DNA of 13,350 nucleotides from an uncultured Clostridia bacterium (GCA_937920115.1 CALGVF010000205.1:1-13350); one strand, 5' to 3'. Positions 5,787 to 13,350 are shown, counted from the stretch's first letter. Numbers and translations are program-made. Notes: generated from the sequence alone by a model not told the origin.

Positions 5787-6995
5787 GTGAAAAACGTAAT
5801 GGACGTTCTCGAAGAACGCGGCTTTATCAAACAAACGGTTTACGGCGAAGAACTCCGTAAAAAACTCGAAAACGAAAGTCTTACATTCTACGTCGGTTTC
5901 GACCCGACTGCGGACAGTCTTCATATCGGACACTATATTCCCATAATGGCGATGGCGTGGATGCAACGCTACGGACACCGCCCGATCGCTTTGTTCGGCG
6001 GCGGCACGGGAATGATAGGCGACCCGTCGGGAAGGTCGGACATGAGACAGATGATGACGAGGGAGACGATCGACCACAATATCGCCTGTTTCAAAAAGCA
6101 GATGTCGCGGTTTATCGACTTCGACGGGGACAAAGGAGCGATTATCGCCAACAACGCGGATTGGCTTTTAAACCTTAATTATATAGAATTTTTGAGAGAC
6201 ATAGGCGTGTACTTCTCGGTAAACAAGATGCTCACCGCCGAATGTTTCAAACAGAGAATGGAAAAGGGCTTGACCTTCTTCGAGTTCAACTATATGCTGA
6301 TGCAGGGTTACGACTTCTTGTACCTCAATCAGAAATACGGCTGTTCGCTCGAAGTGGGCGGCGACGACCAATGGTCGAATATGCTCGCGGGCGTCGACCT
6401 CATAAGAAGAAAGGAGCAAAAAGACGCGTTCTGTCTCACCTGTACTCTGCTTTTGAACAGCGAGGGCAAGAAGATGGGTAAAACTCAGAAGGGCGCGTTG
6501 TGGCTCGACGAAAACAAGTGTTCGGTATACGATTTCTATCAGTATTTCAGAAACGTGGAAGACTGCAAGGTCGCGGAATGTATGCGACTTCTCACGTTTA
6601 TGGATATGGACGAAATCGCCGAACTTACGAAATACAACGACGAGAGAATGAACGCGGCGAAAGAGAGACTTGCGTATGAAGTGACGAAACTCGTACACGG
6701 CGAAGAGAAAGCGGAAGAAGCGAGGAAGCAGGCGAAAGCGGCGTTCGGCGGCAACGCGGAAGATATGCCCTCTTATGAAGCGAGCAAGACGGACGGACTT
6801 TTGGATATACTCGTAGGAGTCGGGGCGGCGAAGTCGAAAGGCGAAGCGAGGAGACTTATCGAAGGCGGCGGCGTAAGTATAGACGACAGAAAGGCGACCT
6901 TAGACGATATGGCGTTACCTGCGGAAATAGTAGAAAAAGGAACGTTTATTCTTCACAAAGGCAAAAAAATGCACATAAACGTAACTTTGAAATAA
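5787..6995 (+). CDS. tyrS: Tyrosine--tRNA ligase
   Basis: This 402-residue cytoplasmic enzyme charges tRNA-Tyr with tyrosine using ATP. The class I signature HIGH is at 46-49 in TADSLHIGHYIPI, and the KMSKS-type loop is KMGKT at 229-233. Tyrosine-pocket residues in the family pattern are visible: Tyr35, and Tyr170, Gln173 and Asp176 in the YMLMQGYDF segment. QWSNM (195-199) is also typical. An S4 RNA-binding domain fills the C-terminus (about 334-402) and contacts the tRNA. Length is normal and no key residue is missing. The start is GTG, with GAGGTG five bases upstream; the next in-frame ATG at 5799 would put the ribosome site too far away. It has its own promoter and terminator and is probably monocistronic. 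Confidence 0.97.
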   Translation: MKNVMDVLEERGFIKQTVYGEELRKKLENESLTFYVGFDPTADSLHIGHYIPIMAMAWMQRYGHRPIALFGGGTGMIGDPSGRSDMRQMMTRETIDHNIACFKKQMSRFIDFDGDKGAIIANNADWLLNLNYIEFLRDIGVYFSVNKMLTAECFKQRMEKGLTFFEFNYMLMQGYDFLYLNQKYGCSLEVGGDDQWSNMLAGVDLIRRKEQKDAFCLTCTLLLNSEGKKMGKTQKGALWLDENKCSVYDFYQYFRNVEDCKVAECMRLLTFMDMDEIAELTKYNDERMNAAKERLAYEVTKLVHGEEKAEEARKQAKAAFGGNAEDMPSYEASKTDGLLDILVGVGAAKSKGEARRLIEGGGVSIDDRKATLDDMALPAEIVEKGTFILHKGKKMHINVTLK

Positions 6996-7006
6996 TAATA
7001 AATATA

Positions 7007-7051
7007 AAATCCCGAACATTCACCGTTTTGTCTCGGGATTTTTTATTTTTT
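7007..7051 (+). terminator. Rho-independent terminator after tyrS
   Basis: AAATCCCGA (7007-7015) pairs perfectly with TCGGGATTT (7033-7041) around a 17-base loop, and the T-rich stretch to about 7051 follows. It begins 12 bases after the tyrS stop codon. Confidence 0.85.
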
Positions 7052-7055
7052 GCTA

Positions 7056-7085
7056 TTGACAAATACGTCGGGTCTTTGATATAAT
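7056..7085 (+). promoter_or_regulatory. Strong housekeeping promoter for the lipoprotein gene
   Basis: Perfect consensus boxes TTGACA (7056-7061) and TATAAT (7080-7085) are 18 bases apart, just past the tyrS terminator. The likely start of transcription is near 7092. Confidence 0.85.
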
Positions 7086-7097
7086 TAAGTCGGAAAT

Positions 7098-7126
7098 GCC
7101 GATAGTGAACTTCGGCTGAAAAGGAG
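7098..7126 (+). promoter_or_regulatory. Lipoprotein gene leader: short hairpin and ribosome binding site
   Basis: GCCGA (7098-7102) pairs with TCGGC (7112-7116) around a 9-base loop, followed by AAGGAG (7121-7126) seven bases before the ATG. The stem sequence is the same as in the tyrS leader. Confidence 0.5.
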
Positions 7127-7133
7127 TAAAAAC

Positions 7134-8942
7134 ATGAAGAAAACAAAATCTATTCTCATTTTTGTTTTGTCCGCTCTTTTAACTCTTTCGCTCGCGATTT
7201 TCGCCGCGTGCGGAGGCGGTACGACAAGCGGCTCGGATGGCTCGGGCGGTTCCGATACGTGCGAACATAAAGTTACATACGTTAAACCCGATATTTCCGC
7301 TACCTGTACGACGGACGGAAGAGGCTACCTCACCTGCAAAGACTGCGGAAAAAAACTTTCAAACGAGGTGACGACTATCCCCGCCAAAGGTCATAATTAC
7401 GTTGCGGGTTTCTGTCAGAACTGCAAAGGCGAAGACCCCGCTCACCCGAATTTCTACGCAAACGCAATAGATTTCACTACCCTTAAAACGGTGAACGTTT
7501 CGGGGCAGAATATAATCGCAAACCTTCTTTTAGGAACGCTCGACGAAAACGGCGAAATTATTTCGCCCGAGATGCTCGTTAAAAATATCGCTATCGAAAA
7601 CGGCATTGTGGGAGCGACCGCCACTGACAAAGAGTATTTCGCGAATATCGGAATCAAAGCGGAAGGACTTGCAAATCTCACGGCTTCTCTTCTCGTAAAC
7701 GACACGCTCGCAAGAGCCGCCGTAGATAAAGACGGTACGGTGACGAACGTAAGACTTGACAAGAGTTTTATCGAGGAACTTATTAAAGCGAATGCGGGAG
7801 ACAATCAAACGGGAGACAATCAACAGAACTTCGACCCCGACCAAATCACGCAATACATAGACCTCGCACTCGGTCAATTAGGTACAAATAAGAACAAAGT
7901 GCTTTACAACTTATCTAAATATTTCTTCTCTGCGGAAGAAAAAACAAACGAAGTAGTATTTACTCTCGACTACGACGCTATTAAGAGATTGAACGCAAAT
8001 CTCGCCGCGTACTCGGGCAAAGAATTTATCGACGATTTAATCGGCGAAAAAACTTTCCAAACCTTATCGCAGGCTATTTTATCCACTATAAGTAGTCCCG
8101 ATCTCGGACTTTCCGACGAGGAAAAACAGCAGATAACTTCCATCGTGAACGACCTCGCGACGAAGAGCGTTTACGAGTTATTCGCGACAAAAGACGGGAA
8201 ATCTGCGAATGATATAAAAAAATCCGTCAACGATTTTATCGACAAAATAAAAGAAAGTCTTTCCGTTAAAATCGTAAGCGATAAAGACGGCAAAATCAAG
8301 AGCGTTGCGGTAACGGTTGCAAACCTTAACGTTACGACAATAGCCAAAATTCTCTACCCCGAAAAGAATATTCAAACCGCATTGATCTCGGGAACGATAA
8401 CCCTTACGCCCTCGACCGAAACGGTATCCGACGATTACGCCGATAAAATCGACGAACTGAAAAACGCTACCGACCTCGGAGACAATGAGTCGAAAGAAGC
8501 AGATTATACCCACGAAACCGCCGAAACCGACGGCTCGGAGGACGACTCGACCGAAGAAGCGGCTAAACCGATTACTACCCACTATAAAATCGTAAACGGC
8601 AACGTTGTTTCGGTAAAGACCGTGTATCAATTCGGCGAAGAATACTTCTCGATAGAATGTAATAGACCCCTTCTAGTCTGTTCGATGATTCAACAGATAG
8701 ACGTCGGCGGAGACCAGCCGTTGACAATCAAAGCAATTTCCGTATTGCAGTTCGTGACGATTCCGACGGGCGTAGCGGGCGACAACGGCAACGATTTGTT
8801 GACGGCGAGCATAAAGGGCGACGTAACCGTACGCAAGGCAACTCTCGGCGAAAACGGCTTTGTTGACGGCGACGTACTCGAAAAAATACCCGTTCCGTCG
8901 TCGGCATTGACTCGTTTGCAACTTATCAGTTTTACTCTCTGA
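7134..8942 (+). CDS. Surface lipoprotein with a zinc-ribbon-like N-terminal segment; function unknown
   Basis: The 602-residue product starts with a lysine-rich signal peptide and a lipobox ending IFAAC (Cys26), followed by a Gly/Ser/Asp linker (about 27-42), so it should be a membrane-anchored lipoprotein outside the cell. Next comes a compact Cys/His pattern: C43, H45, C58, C68-x2-C71, H87, C94-x2-C97, which looks like a small zinc-ribbon-like module seen at the N-termini of many clostridial surface proteins; metal binding is inferred. Residues from about 105 to 440 are soluble with many Asn, Asp and Lys and no domain I recognise. An acidic low-complexity stretch follows (about 445-479), then a beta-rich end. 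It has AAGGAG seven bases before the ATG and its own strong promoter, and is followed by two other envelope genes. I do not know its function; a ligand-binding or adhesion role is possible. Confidence 0.85.
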   Translation: MKKTKSILIFVLSALLTLSLAIFAACGGGTTSGSDGSGGSDTCEHKVTYVKPDISATCTTDGRGYLTCKDCGKKLSNEVTTIPAKGHNYVAGFCQNCKGEDPAHPNFYANAIDFTTLKTVNVSGQNIIANLLLGTLDENGEIISPEMLVKNIAIENGIVGATATDKEYFANIGIKAEGLANLTASLLVNDTLARAAVDKDGTVTNVRLDKSFIEELIKANAGDNQTGDNQQNFDPDQITQYIDLALGQLGTNKNKVLYNLSKYFFSAEEKTNEVVFTLDYDAIKRLNANLAAYSGKEFIDDLIGEKTFQTLSQAILSTISSPDLGLSDEEKQQITSIVNDLATKSVYELFATKDGKSANDIKKSVNDFIDKIKESLSVKIVSDKDGKIKSVAVTVANLNVTTIAKILYPEKNIQTALISGTITLTPSTETVSDDYADKIDELKNATDLGDNESKEADYTHETAETDGSEDDSTEEAAKPITTHYKIVNGNVVSVKTVYQFGEEYFSIECNRPLLVCSMIQQIDVGGDQPLTIKAISVLQFVTIPTGVAGDNGNDLLTASIKGDVTVRKATLGENGFVDGDVLEKIPVPSSALTRLQLISFTL

Positions 8943-8948
8943 TATAAT
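8940..8948 (+). promoter_or_regulatory. Possible extended -10 promoter for the VanW gene
   Basis: TGATATAAT fits an extended -10 element, and its TGA is also the stop codon of the lipoprotein gene. No good -35 box is found at the usual distance. Transcription would start near 8955, about 21 bases before the VanW ATG. Confidence 0.35.
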
Positions 8949-8975
8949 TTCGGCAAAATCGGACATACTTTTCGT

Positions 8976-10124
8976 ATGAAGAGTATCAAAAGAAAACATA
9001 TACCCGTTGCGATACTCGCGGCGGGTATTATTTTTAGTACTGCGAACTTTTGCGGCGAAAAGGCGACGGCGAAAATTCTCGAACGAACGGACTTTTGTCT
9101 TTCCGTCACGGTAACGGGAAAAACTTACGAATTCCGCTACCCCGAGATAGACTATTCGGAAGGCAAACTCTACCTTAAAAACGCCGAAGAAGTCGCAGAC
9201 GAAATATACTACGACACCTTAACCCCCGCCGTGAACGCTGACTTCGAGTGCTTCCCCGAAAGGGAGTTCCCGTTTGTCTATAAAAGCGAAAAAGTCGGTC
9301 TCGGAGTCGATAAAACGGCTCTTTTAAAGAAAATCGAAAAGGCGTTAAGAGAGAAAACGACTAACATTTCAGCCGACGAGTTCGTCGAAGTTTTGCCGAA
9401 AGTGACGGAAAAAGAACTGCGGGAAACGACTAAAAAGCGGGGCGAATTTTCAACCTCTTACGCTTCGTCTCAACAAAAGCGGAAGTCGAACGTAAAACTC
9501 GCCTCGTCGTTTATTTCCTTTTACGAACTCGACGCGGGGGCGGAATTTTCGTTCAACGAAGCGATAGGAAAACGCACGGAAGAAAGAGGGTTCACGACCG
9601 CGAAAGTGATAGAAAACGGCAAGTTTGTCGAGGGCGTGGGCGGCGGCGTATGTCAGGTTTCGTCAACCGTATACAACTGTGCTCTGCTCTCGGGACTAAG
9701 CGTTACCGAAAGGCATCGCCACAGTCTCGCCGTCTCTTACGTAGAGCCGTCGTTCGACGCCATGGTAAGTTACGGCTACGCCGACCTGCGATTTACGAAC
9801 GACACCTCGTCGCCCGTATATATAGTGACCTATGCCGACGGAAACAAAATCACGGTAAGAATGTACGGAGAAGAAAATCGTTACCGATACGAGCGAATTT
9901 CGCTTGTTAATCAACTTATAGAGCCGCTTTCGGAAGAAATAGTCTACACCGAAGAACTCGAAGACGGCGAAAAAAAGGCGATGGTAATACCGAAATACGG
10001 CATAAAAAGTGTGGGATTTATAGAGGTATACCGTAAAGACAAACTATTAGAGCGACGAATATTAGGAACGGACGAATACTCGCCTCTTCGCGGCATAACG
10101 CTCGTCGGCAAAAAAACGCAATAA
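8976..10124 (+). CDS. VanW family protein with a C-terminal G5-like domain
   Basis: The 382-residue protein has an N-terminal signal anchor (about 8-26), an N-terminal region resembling the peptidoglycan-binding part of YoaR-type proteins (about 35-155), and the VanW domain (about 156-297). The VanW block runs from FSTSYASS through FSFNEAIGKR to the hallmark GGGVCQVSSTVYN (222-234, Cys226) and HSLAVSYVEP (from His249). The C-terminal part (about 310-382), with EDGEKKAMVIPKYG and a final TLVGKK, looks like a divergent G5 domain. VanW was named from vancomycin-resistance clusters, but its biochemical role is not settled, and no vanA/B-type ligase genes are here, so resistance is not implied. 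It probably acts on the cell wall outside the membrane. It starts 33 bases after the lipoprotein gene. No Shine-Dalgarno-like site precedes the ATG, so the start is chosen from the signal sequence. Confidence 0.9.
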   Translation: MKSIKRKHIPVAILAAGIIFSTANFCGEKATAKILERTDFCLSVTVTGKTYEFRYPEIDYSEGKLYLKNAEEVADEIYYDTLTPAVNADFECFPEREFPFVYKSEKVGLGVDKTALLKKIEKALREKTTNISADEFVEVLPKVTEKELRETTKKRGEFSTSYASSQQKRKSNVKLASSFISFYELDAGAEFSFNEAIGKRTEERGFTTAKVIENGKFVEGVGGGVCQVSSTVYNCALLSGLSVTERHRHSLAVSYVEPSFDAMVSYGYADLRFTNDTSSPVYIVTYADGNKITVRMYGEENRYRYERISLVNQLIEPLSEEIVYTEELEDGEKKAMVIPKYGIKSVGFIEVYRKDKLLERRILGTDEYSPLRGITLVGKKTQ

Positions 10125-10210
10125 CAACCCCGCAACATAGAATTATCGGCTAGGCGAATAAGAAAAAATCGTAAAATTTCCGCTAAACGGTGGAATTTGC
10201 TTCGACTTTG

Positions 10211-10219
10211 TGCTATCAT
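10211..10219 (+). promoter_or_regulatory. Possible extended -10 promoter for the Ig-like protein gene
   Basis: TGCTATCAT fits an extended -10 and would start transcription near 10226, which is the first plausible ATG, giving a leaderless message. An alternative reading is TTGCTT (10197-10202), 16 bases, TATAAA (10219-10224), which would need a later start such as the ATG at 10244. Confidence 0.35.
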
Positions 10220-10225
10220 ATAAAT

Positions 10226-12457
10226 ATGAAAACGGATATTAAAATGAAAAACTCGGTGAAAACGGAAAATTTTCCTTTTAAATCTCTAAAATCGCTTAAA
10301 TTTCTGCTCGCTTTCGCCATCGCGATTTGCCTTCTATCTTCGACGTTATTATCGACGAATAACCGCAACTTTGCGGCGAACGCCGAAACTAACGTGAGCG
10401 ATACGAACGATACTCTTAAAATCGTGAGCGTGGGCTTCGTCTCGGACAACGACGGCGAATTCAGAATAAAAACGGACGACTTTAACTCTGACGCCGAATT
10501 TTTTAAAACCAAAAATCTCATACTGAAAACTGACGGAATCGAGACGGCTTACTCGGATATTACCGTAAATGACGGGAAAAGATGTATCAGTTTCAAAGCA
10601 GACGGCATTACCGCGGCGACTTCGGAAGATATTTTGCCGAAAGTCGAAATAATTTTCAAAAAGGGCTTCGCCGTTTCGGAGTCGGGCAAAACCCTTTGCA
10701 ACGATATTGTCTATAAGCCGAAGCCCGAAAGTTTTGAGGGCGTATGGACGAACACCGCTGAATTCTTCCCGACGATAAACGAAGTAAATATCGGTCTTAA
10801 AGAGAATTTTAACGTATTTTCAATAGGTTCGACGAATGAAATTACTATTACGACCGTTCCGTCCGAAAAAAGTTACGACTTCTCCGCTACTCTTACGTCA
10901 AACGACGAGAGCGTGGCAAAAATTAAATCGCAAACCGAATTTGAAGCGACGGGGTACGGATACGCTACGATAACAGCGGAAGTATTCGGAATCGTCGCCG
11001 AGAAAAACATATCGGTTATGCCGAACGCTGAGACGGATAAACTCGGAGTTGACGACGAAGAAAACGGAAATATTACCGCTTATAGAAGCGACTCGCTTAC
11101 CCTGCTCGACACTTTAAAAGTTTTCGTATTTGACGGAAGCGAAAAACGCTACGTAGGCATTACGGCAGAAAATATCGAAGGCGATACGAGCCTTGCGACT
11201 CTCGGAACCAAGTCGATAAAAATCAAATTTTACGGGTTGGAACTCCGATTGAACGTGACGGTAATCAAACCCGACAGCGGGATAATTCGCACAAAAAGCC
11301 TTACGGCAACCGAAAAGAAAATCGTAATGAGGGCGGGCGACAAAACGGCTTTGACGGTAAAAGCGGAACCCGAAAACTCCGACGAGGAAATAACTTATAA
11401 AGTAGAAGGCGAATATTTCACGTTTGACGGCGAAACCGTAACGGCTGTAAGCGAGGGAAAAGGCTCGATAATCTTTACGTCGGGCAAAGCGACCTGTACG
11501 GTCGATATTTCGGTATATTCCGAGGTGGTTGAGGAGGAAATCGCAGTCGAATACGGCGAAAACGCCTTAACTCTGACCTCCGATAAAGACCTCGGCGAGG
11601 ACGGCAAATATTCTGCCGAGACTTTGGAACTCATACGAAAGAGTTTTACTTATGGCTCGGCGGCGTTGAAGTCGGCGGAAATTCTCGGCGGAAAGGTCGT
11701 ACTGAAATTCGACGGGTTAAGCGACGGCGACTATTTGGAAATTGCGGAAAACTCGCTTATTTACGGCAATTTCGGAGACGACGGAGAACTTGCCGTCGTC
11801 AAAATTAAAGGCGATATAAAAATCGCGGTCGCGGACGGAAAGTTGGCGAAAGCGATACCCTACGAAGATATAGAAATCGAAAGCGAAACGGTTAAATGTC
11901 TGCTTCTTCACGAAGCGAACCTCGGCGTTACGGTCATTCCTGAGAACGCGAACGTGGGAACGCTTAGTTTCGAGACGAGCGACGAAAGCGTTGCGACCGT
12001 CAACTCAAAAGGTTACGCGGCGGCGGTGATTCGTGGCAAATGCGTAGTCACCGTTACTCTTACGGGTTACAGAGACGAAGTTATCACGAAAGAAATAAAC
12101 GTGGAAGTTTACGACGAGATAGTCGATATAACCTGCGAGGACGAACTCGTGGCGATTATAAAATCGACGAATATTTCCCTTGCCGATATGACTTTCACAA
12201 TCCTGTATAAAAGCGGGATATGTATTTCGACGAAAATCACCGACGCGACTCTTGTATGCGACACCTCGAAAAAGGGCGAAGTGAACGGAATTATCCGTTT
12301 CAAAGAGGACGGAAAGGACTACGAATTCGTCATACCCGTGTACGTAAAGAGAAAGGGTTGTTCGTCGGGGCTTACGCCGAGCGTTTTCCTATCGGGAATA
12401 ATCGTAGCGGCTGCCGCCCTGCTCCTCGCGGCAAAACGAAAATTAGGTAAAATTTAA
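10226..12457 (+). CDS. Ig-like-domain (Big-type) surface protein with C-terminal membrane anchor
   Basis: From the ATG at 10226 the product is 743 residues. It has a signal peptide (hydrophobic core about 24-43, likely cut after NFAANA) and several bacterial Ig-like repeats. Three look like Big_2, at about 185-262 (with TSNDESVAKI), 355-430 and 552-630 (with TSDESVATVNSKG). One at about 285-350 resembles the group 3 type (with SLATLGTKSIKIKFYG). The protein ends with GCSSG (Cys712), a membrane helix (about 717-736) and a basic tail KRKLGKI. It lacks LPxTG, so it is probably held by the helix or processed by a non-sortase route. Such proteins are usually cell-wall adhesins or scaffolds; no ligand can be named. 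A GTG 12 codons upstream is less likely because it falls before the candidate promoter. No ribosome binding site is seen for any candidate start, so the N-terminus is uncertain by about 18 residues. Confidence 0.82.
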   Translation: MKTDIKMKNSVKTENFPFKSLKSLKFLLAFAIAICLLSSTLLSTNNRNFAANAETNVSDTNDTLKIVSVGFVSDNDGEFRIKTDDFNSDAEFFKTKNLILKTDGIETAYSDITVNDGKRCISFKADGITAATSEDILPKVEIIFKKGFAVSESGKTLCNDIVYKPKPESFEGVWTNTAEFFPTINEVNIGLKENFNVFSIGSTNEITITTVPSEKSYDFSATLTSNDESVAKIKSQTEFEATGYGYATITAEVFGIVAEKNISVMPNAETDKLGVDDEENGNITAYRSDSLTLLDTLKVFVFDGSEKRYVGITAENIEGDTSLATLGTKSIKIKFYGLELRLNVTVIKPDSGIIRTKSLTATEKKIVMRAGDKTALTVKAEPENSDEEITYKVEGEYFTFDGETVTAVSEGKGSIIFTSGKATCTVDISVYSEVVEEEIAVEYGENALTLTSDKDLGEDGKYSAETLELIRKSFTYGSAALKSAEILGGKVVLKFDGLSDGDYLEIAENSLIYGNFGDDGELAVVKIKGDIKIAVADGKLAKAIPYEDIEIESETVKCLLLHEANLGVTVIPENANVGTLSFETSDESVATVNSKGYAAAVIRGKCVVTVTLTGYRDEVITKEINVEVYDEIVDITCEDELVAIIKSTNISLADMTFTILYKSGICISTKITDATLVCDTSKKGEVNGIIRFKEDGKDYEFVIPVYVKRKGCSSGLTPSVFLSGIIVAAAALLLAAKRKLGKI

Positions 12458-12467
12458 AGCAAACGAC

Positions 12468-12496
12468 TTGACGAAAACAATATTTTGCGTTACAAT
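12468..12496 (+). promoter_or_regulatory. Housekeeping promoter for reverse rubrerythrin
   Basis: TTGACG (12468-12473), a 17-base spacer and TACAAT (12491-12496) begin just after the stop codon of the Ig-like gene. No PerR-like operator is obvious nearby. The leader of about 65 bases includes a small CGCCG/CGGCG stem (12517-12521 with 12532-12536). Confidence 0.75.
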
Positions 12497-12567
12497 AAAG
12501 GCGATTGAAAAAAGTACGCCGCAGAAAATATCGGCGACGTAAAAAACAAAAAAGAGAGGTAAATATT

Positions 12568-13119
12568 ATGAAAAAGTGGAGATGTTTGGTATGCGGACAG
12601 ATAGTCGAATCGGACGTTCGTCCCGACAAATGCCCCGTATGTCACGCCCCCGGCGAGAAATTCGTCGAAGTTAAAGACGAGGACATGAATTGGGCTGCCG
12701 AACACGCGGTAGGAATCGCGAAAGGCGTACCCGAGGAAATCGTAGAGGGACTCAGAGCGAACTTCAACGGCGAATGTTCGGAAGTCGGCATGTATCTCGC
12801 AATGGCGAGGGTTGCGTTCAGAGAGGGCTATCCCGAAATCGGTTTATATTGGGAAAAAGCGGCTTACGAAGAGGCGGAACACGCGGCTAAGTTTGCGGAA
12901 ATGCTCGGCGAAGTCGTTACCGATTCGACCGAAAAGAACCTTAAAATGAGAGTCGAAGCGGAGAACGGAGCGACGGCGGGCAAGACCGAACTTGCTAAGA
13001 AAGCAAAAGAGTTAAACCTCGACGCTATTCACGACACGGTACACGAAATGGCTCGCGACGAAGCCCGTCACGGCAGAGCGTTCAAAGGTCTTTTGGAAAG
13101 ATATTTCGGCAAGAAATAA
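12568..13119 (+). CDS. Reverse rubrerythrin (N-terminal rubredoxin domain, ferritin-like diiron domain)
   Basis: The 183-residue product starts with a rubredoxin-type iron site, C6-x2-C9 and C22-x2-C25, followed by a four-helix ferritin-like domain. The latter has the expected diiron ligands in GECSE, EEAEHAAKFAEML and ARDEARHGRAF, the ExxH motifs typical of rubrerythrins. In classical rubrerythrin the rubredoxin part is C-terminal; the order here is that of reverse rubrerythrin of Clostridium, which reduces hydrogen peroxide and oxygen with NAD(P)H-derived electrons and protects anaerobes. It acts in the cytoplasm. The start is chosen because GAGAGGT lies 7 bases before the ATG at 12568; a TTG 21 codons earlier would add an Arg/Lys-rich tail before this site and is rejected. 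It has its own promoter and terminator. Confidence 0.95.
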   Translation: MKKWRCLVCGQIVESDVRPDKCPVCHAPGEKFVEVKDEDMNWAAEHAVGIAKGVPEEIVEGLRANFNGECSEVGMYLAMARVAFREGYPEIGLYWEKAAYEEAEHAAKFAEMLGEVVTDSTEKNLKMRVEAENGATAGKTELAKKAKELNLDAIHDTVHEMARDEARHGRAFKGLLERYFGKK

Positions 13120-13175
13120 TCAAACAGAAGCCCTAATAACCGATTTTTAATCGGGATTGTGAAAAAGAAAAATTT

Positions 13176-13209
13176 AACGCCGACGGCAAAATTGCCGTCG
13201 GCGTTTTCT
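13176..13209 (+). terminator. Strong terminator after reverse rubrerythrin, probably bidirectional
   Basis: AACGCCGACGGCAA (13176-13189) and TTGCCGTCGGCGTT (13192-13205) are perfect inverted complements, followed by TTTTC on the plus strand. On the minus strand AAATTTTTC follows, so it could also end a gene arriving from the right. Confidence 0.85.
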
Positions 13210-13298
13210 ATAAATAAAATTTTCTCATTATATTATTTTAAAATCACGCTCGTTTTTCGGAACGCCCTACGACTGTAAACTTATCATAAACCGACCCT

Positions 13299-13350
13299 CT
13301 AATCTTTGTTCATTTTGACCTCTCTCGTCATTTGTTCACTTCGTTTACAA
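13299..13350 (-). other. Possible C-terminal tail of a minus-strand gene (weak)
   Basis: One minus-strand frame is open from the right edge for 16 codons, ending SEQMTREVKMNKD and a TAG stop at 13299-13301. The bidirectional terminator to its left would suit a convergent gene. So short an open frame is easily due to chance and the sequence is not recognisable. I see nothing else in 13210-13298 beyond AT-rich sequence. Confidence 0.18.

Noticed and set aside
5712..6077. Minus-strand open frame of 121 codons opposite tyrS
   Set aside because: It is antisense to the well-supported tyrS start, is Arg/His-rich in the manner of shadow frames and has no recognisable family.
10190..10225. GTG start 12 codons upstream for the Ig-like protein
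   Set aside because: It falls before the candidate promoter and has no ribosome binding site.
12505..12567. 21-codon Arg/Lys-rich extension of reverse rubrerythrin from a TTG
   Set aside because: A GAGAGGT site 7 bases before the ATG at 12568 fixes the start, and the rubredoxin domain begins immediately after that ATG.
13140..13154. CCGATT/AATCGG hairpin after reverse rubrerythrin
   Set aside because: The 6-bp stem is not followed by a T-run; the real terminator is the stronger stem at 13176-13205.

Overview
The window looks like chromosomal DNA from an anaerobic, endospore-forming member of the Clostridia. Sporulation and germination genes (spoIIR, sleB, ypeB) sit beside a reverse rubrerythrin, an oxidative-stress protein typical of anaerobes, and most genes have strong AGGAGG-type ribosome binding sites. 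Base composition is moderate, with heavy use of TCG, GCG, CGA and GAA codons. A gut lineage such as the Christensenellales is a guess that sequence inspection alone cannot confirm. There is no tRNA, rRNA, CRISPR array, insertion sequence or phage gene.

The left half (1-5616) is read on the minus strand. In transcription order it holds a cytoplasmic GH20 beta-N-acetylhexosaminidase of the GcnA type, spoIIR, sleB, ypeB and, after a terminator, the first 64 codons of a KtrB/TrkH potassium channel subunit that runs off the left edge. SpoIIR is the forespore signal that triggers pro-sigma-E processing. SleB is a spore-cortex lytic enzyme and YpeB its partner, so one cluster covers an early sporulation signal and the germination machinery. 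The YpeB carries about 195 extra N-terminal residues that are nearly one third lysine.

The right half (5706-13119) is read on the plus strand: tyrS with its own promoter and terminator, then three envelope genes (a lipoprotein with a zinc-ribbon-like head, a VanW/G5 protein, and an Ig-like-domain surface protein with a C-terminal membrane anchor), then reverse rubrerythrin and a strong, probably bidirectional terminator. The last 145 bases hold no convincing gene, only a possible tail of a minus-strand gene.

The points most worth a second look are: the lysine-rich YpeB extension; a 29-bp imperfect inverted repeat that ends one base before the spoIIR start codon and buries its ribosome binding site; a second, 11-bp perfect inverted repeat that buries the sleB ribosome binding site; a recurring CCGA/TCGG mini-hairpin just before several ribosome binding sites; and two adjacent envelope genes that appear to lack a ribosome binding site.
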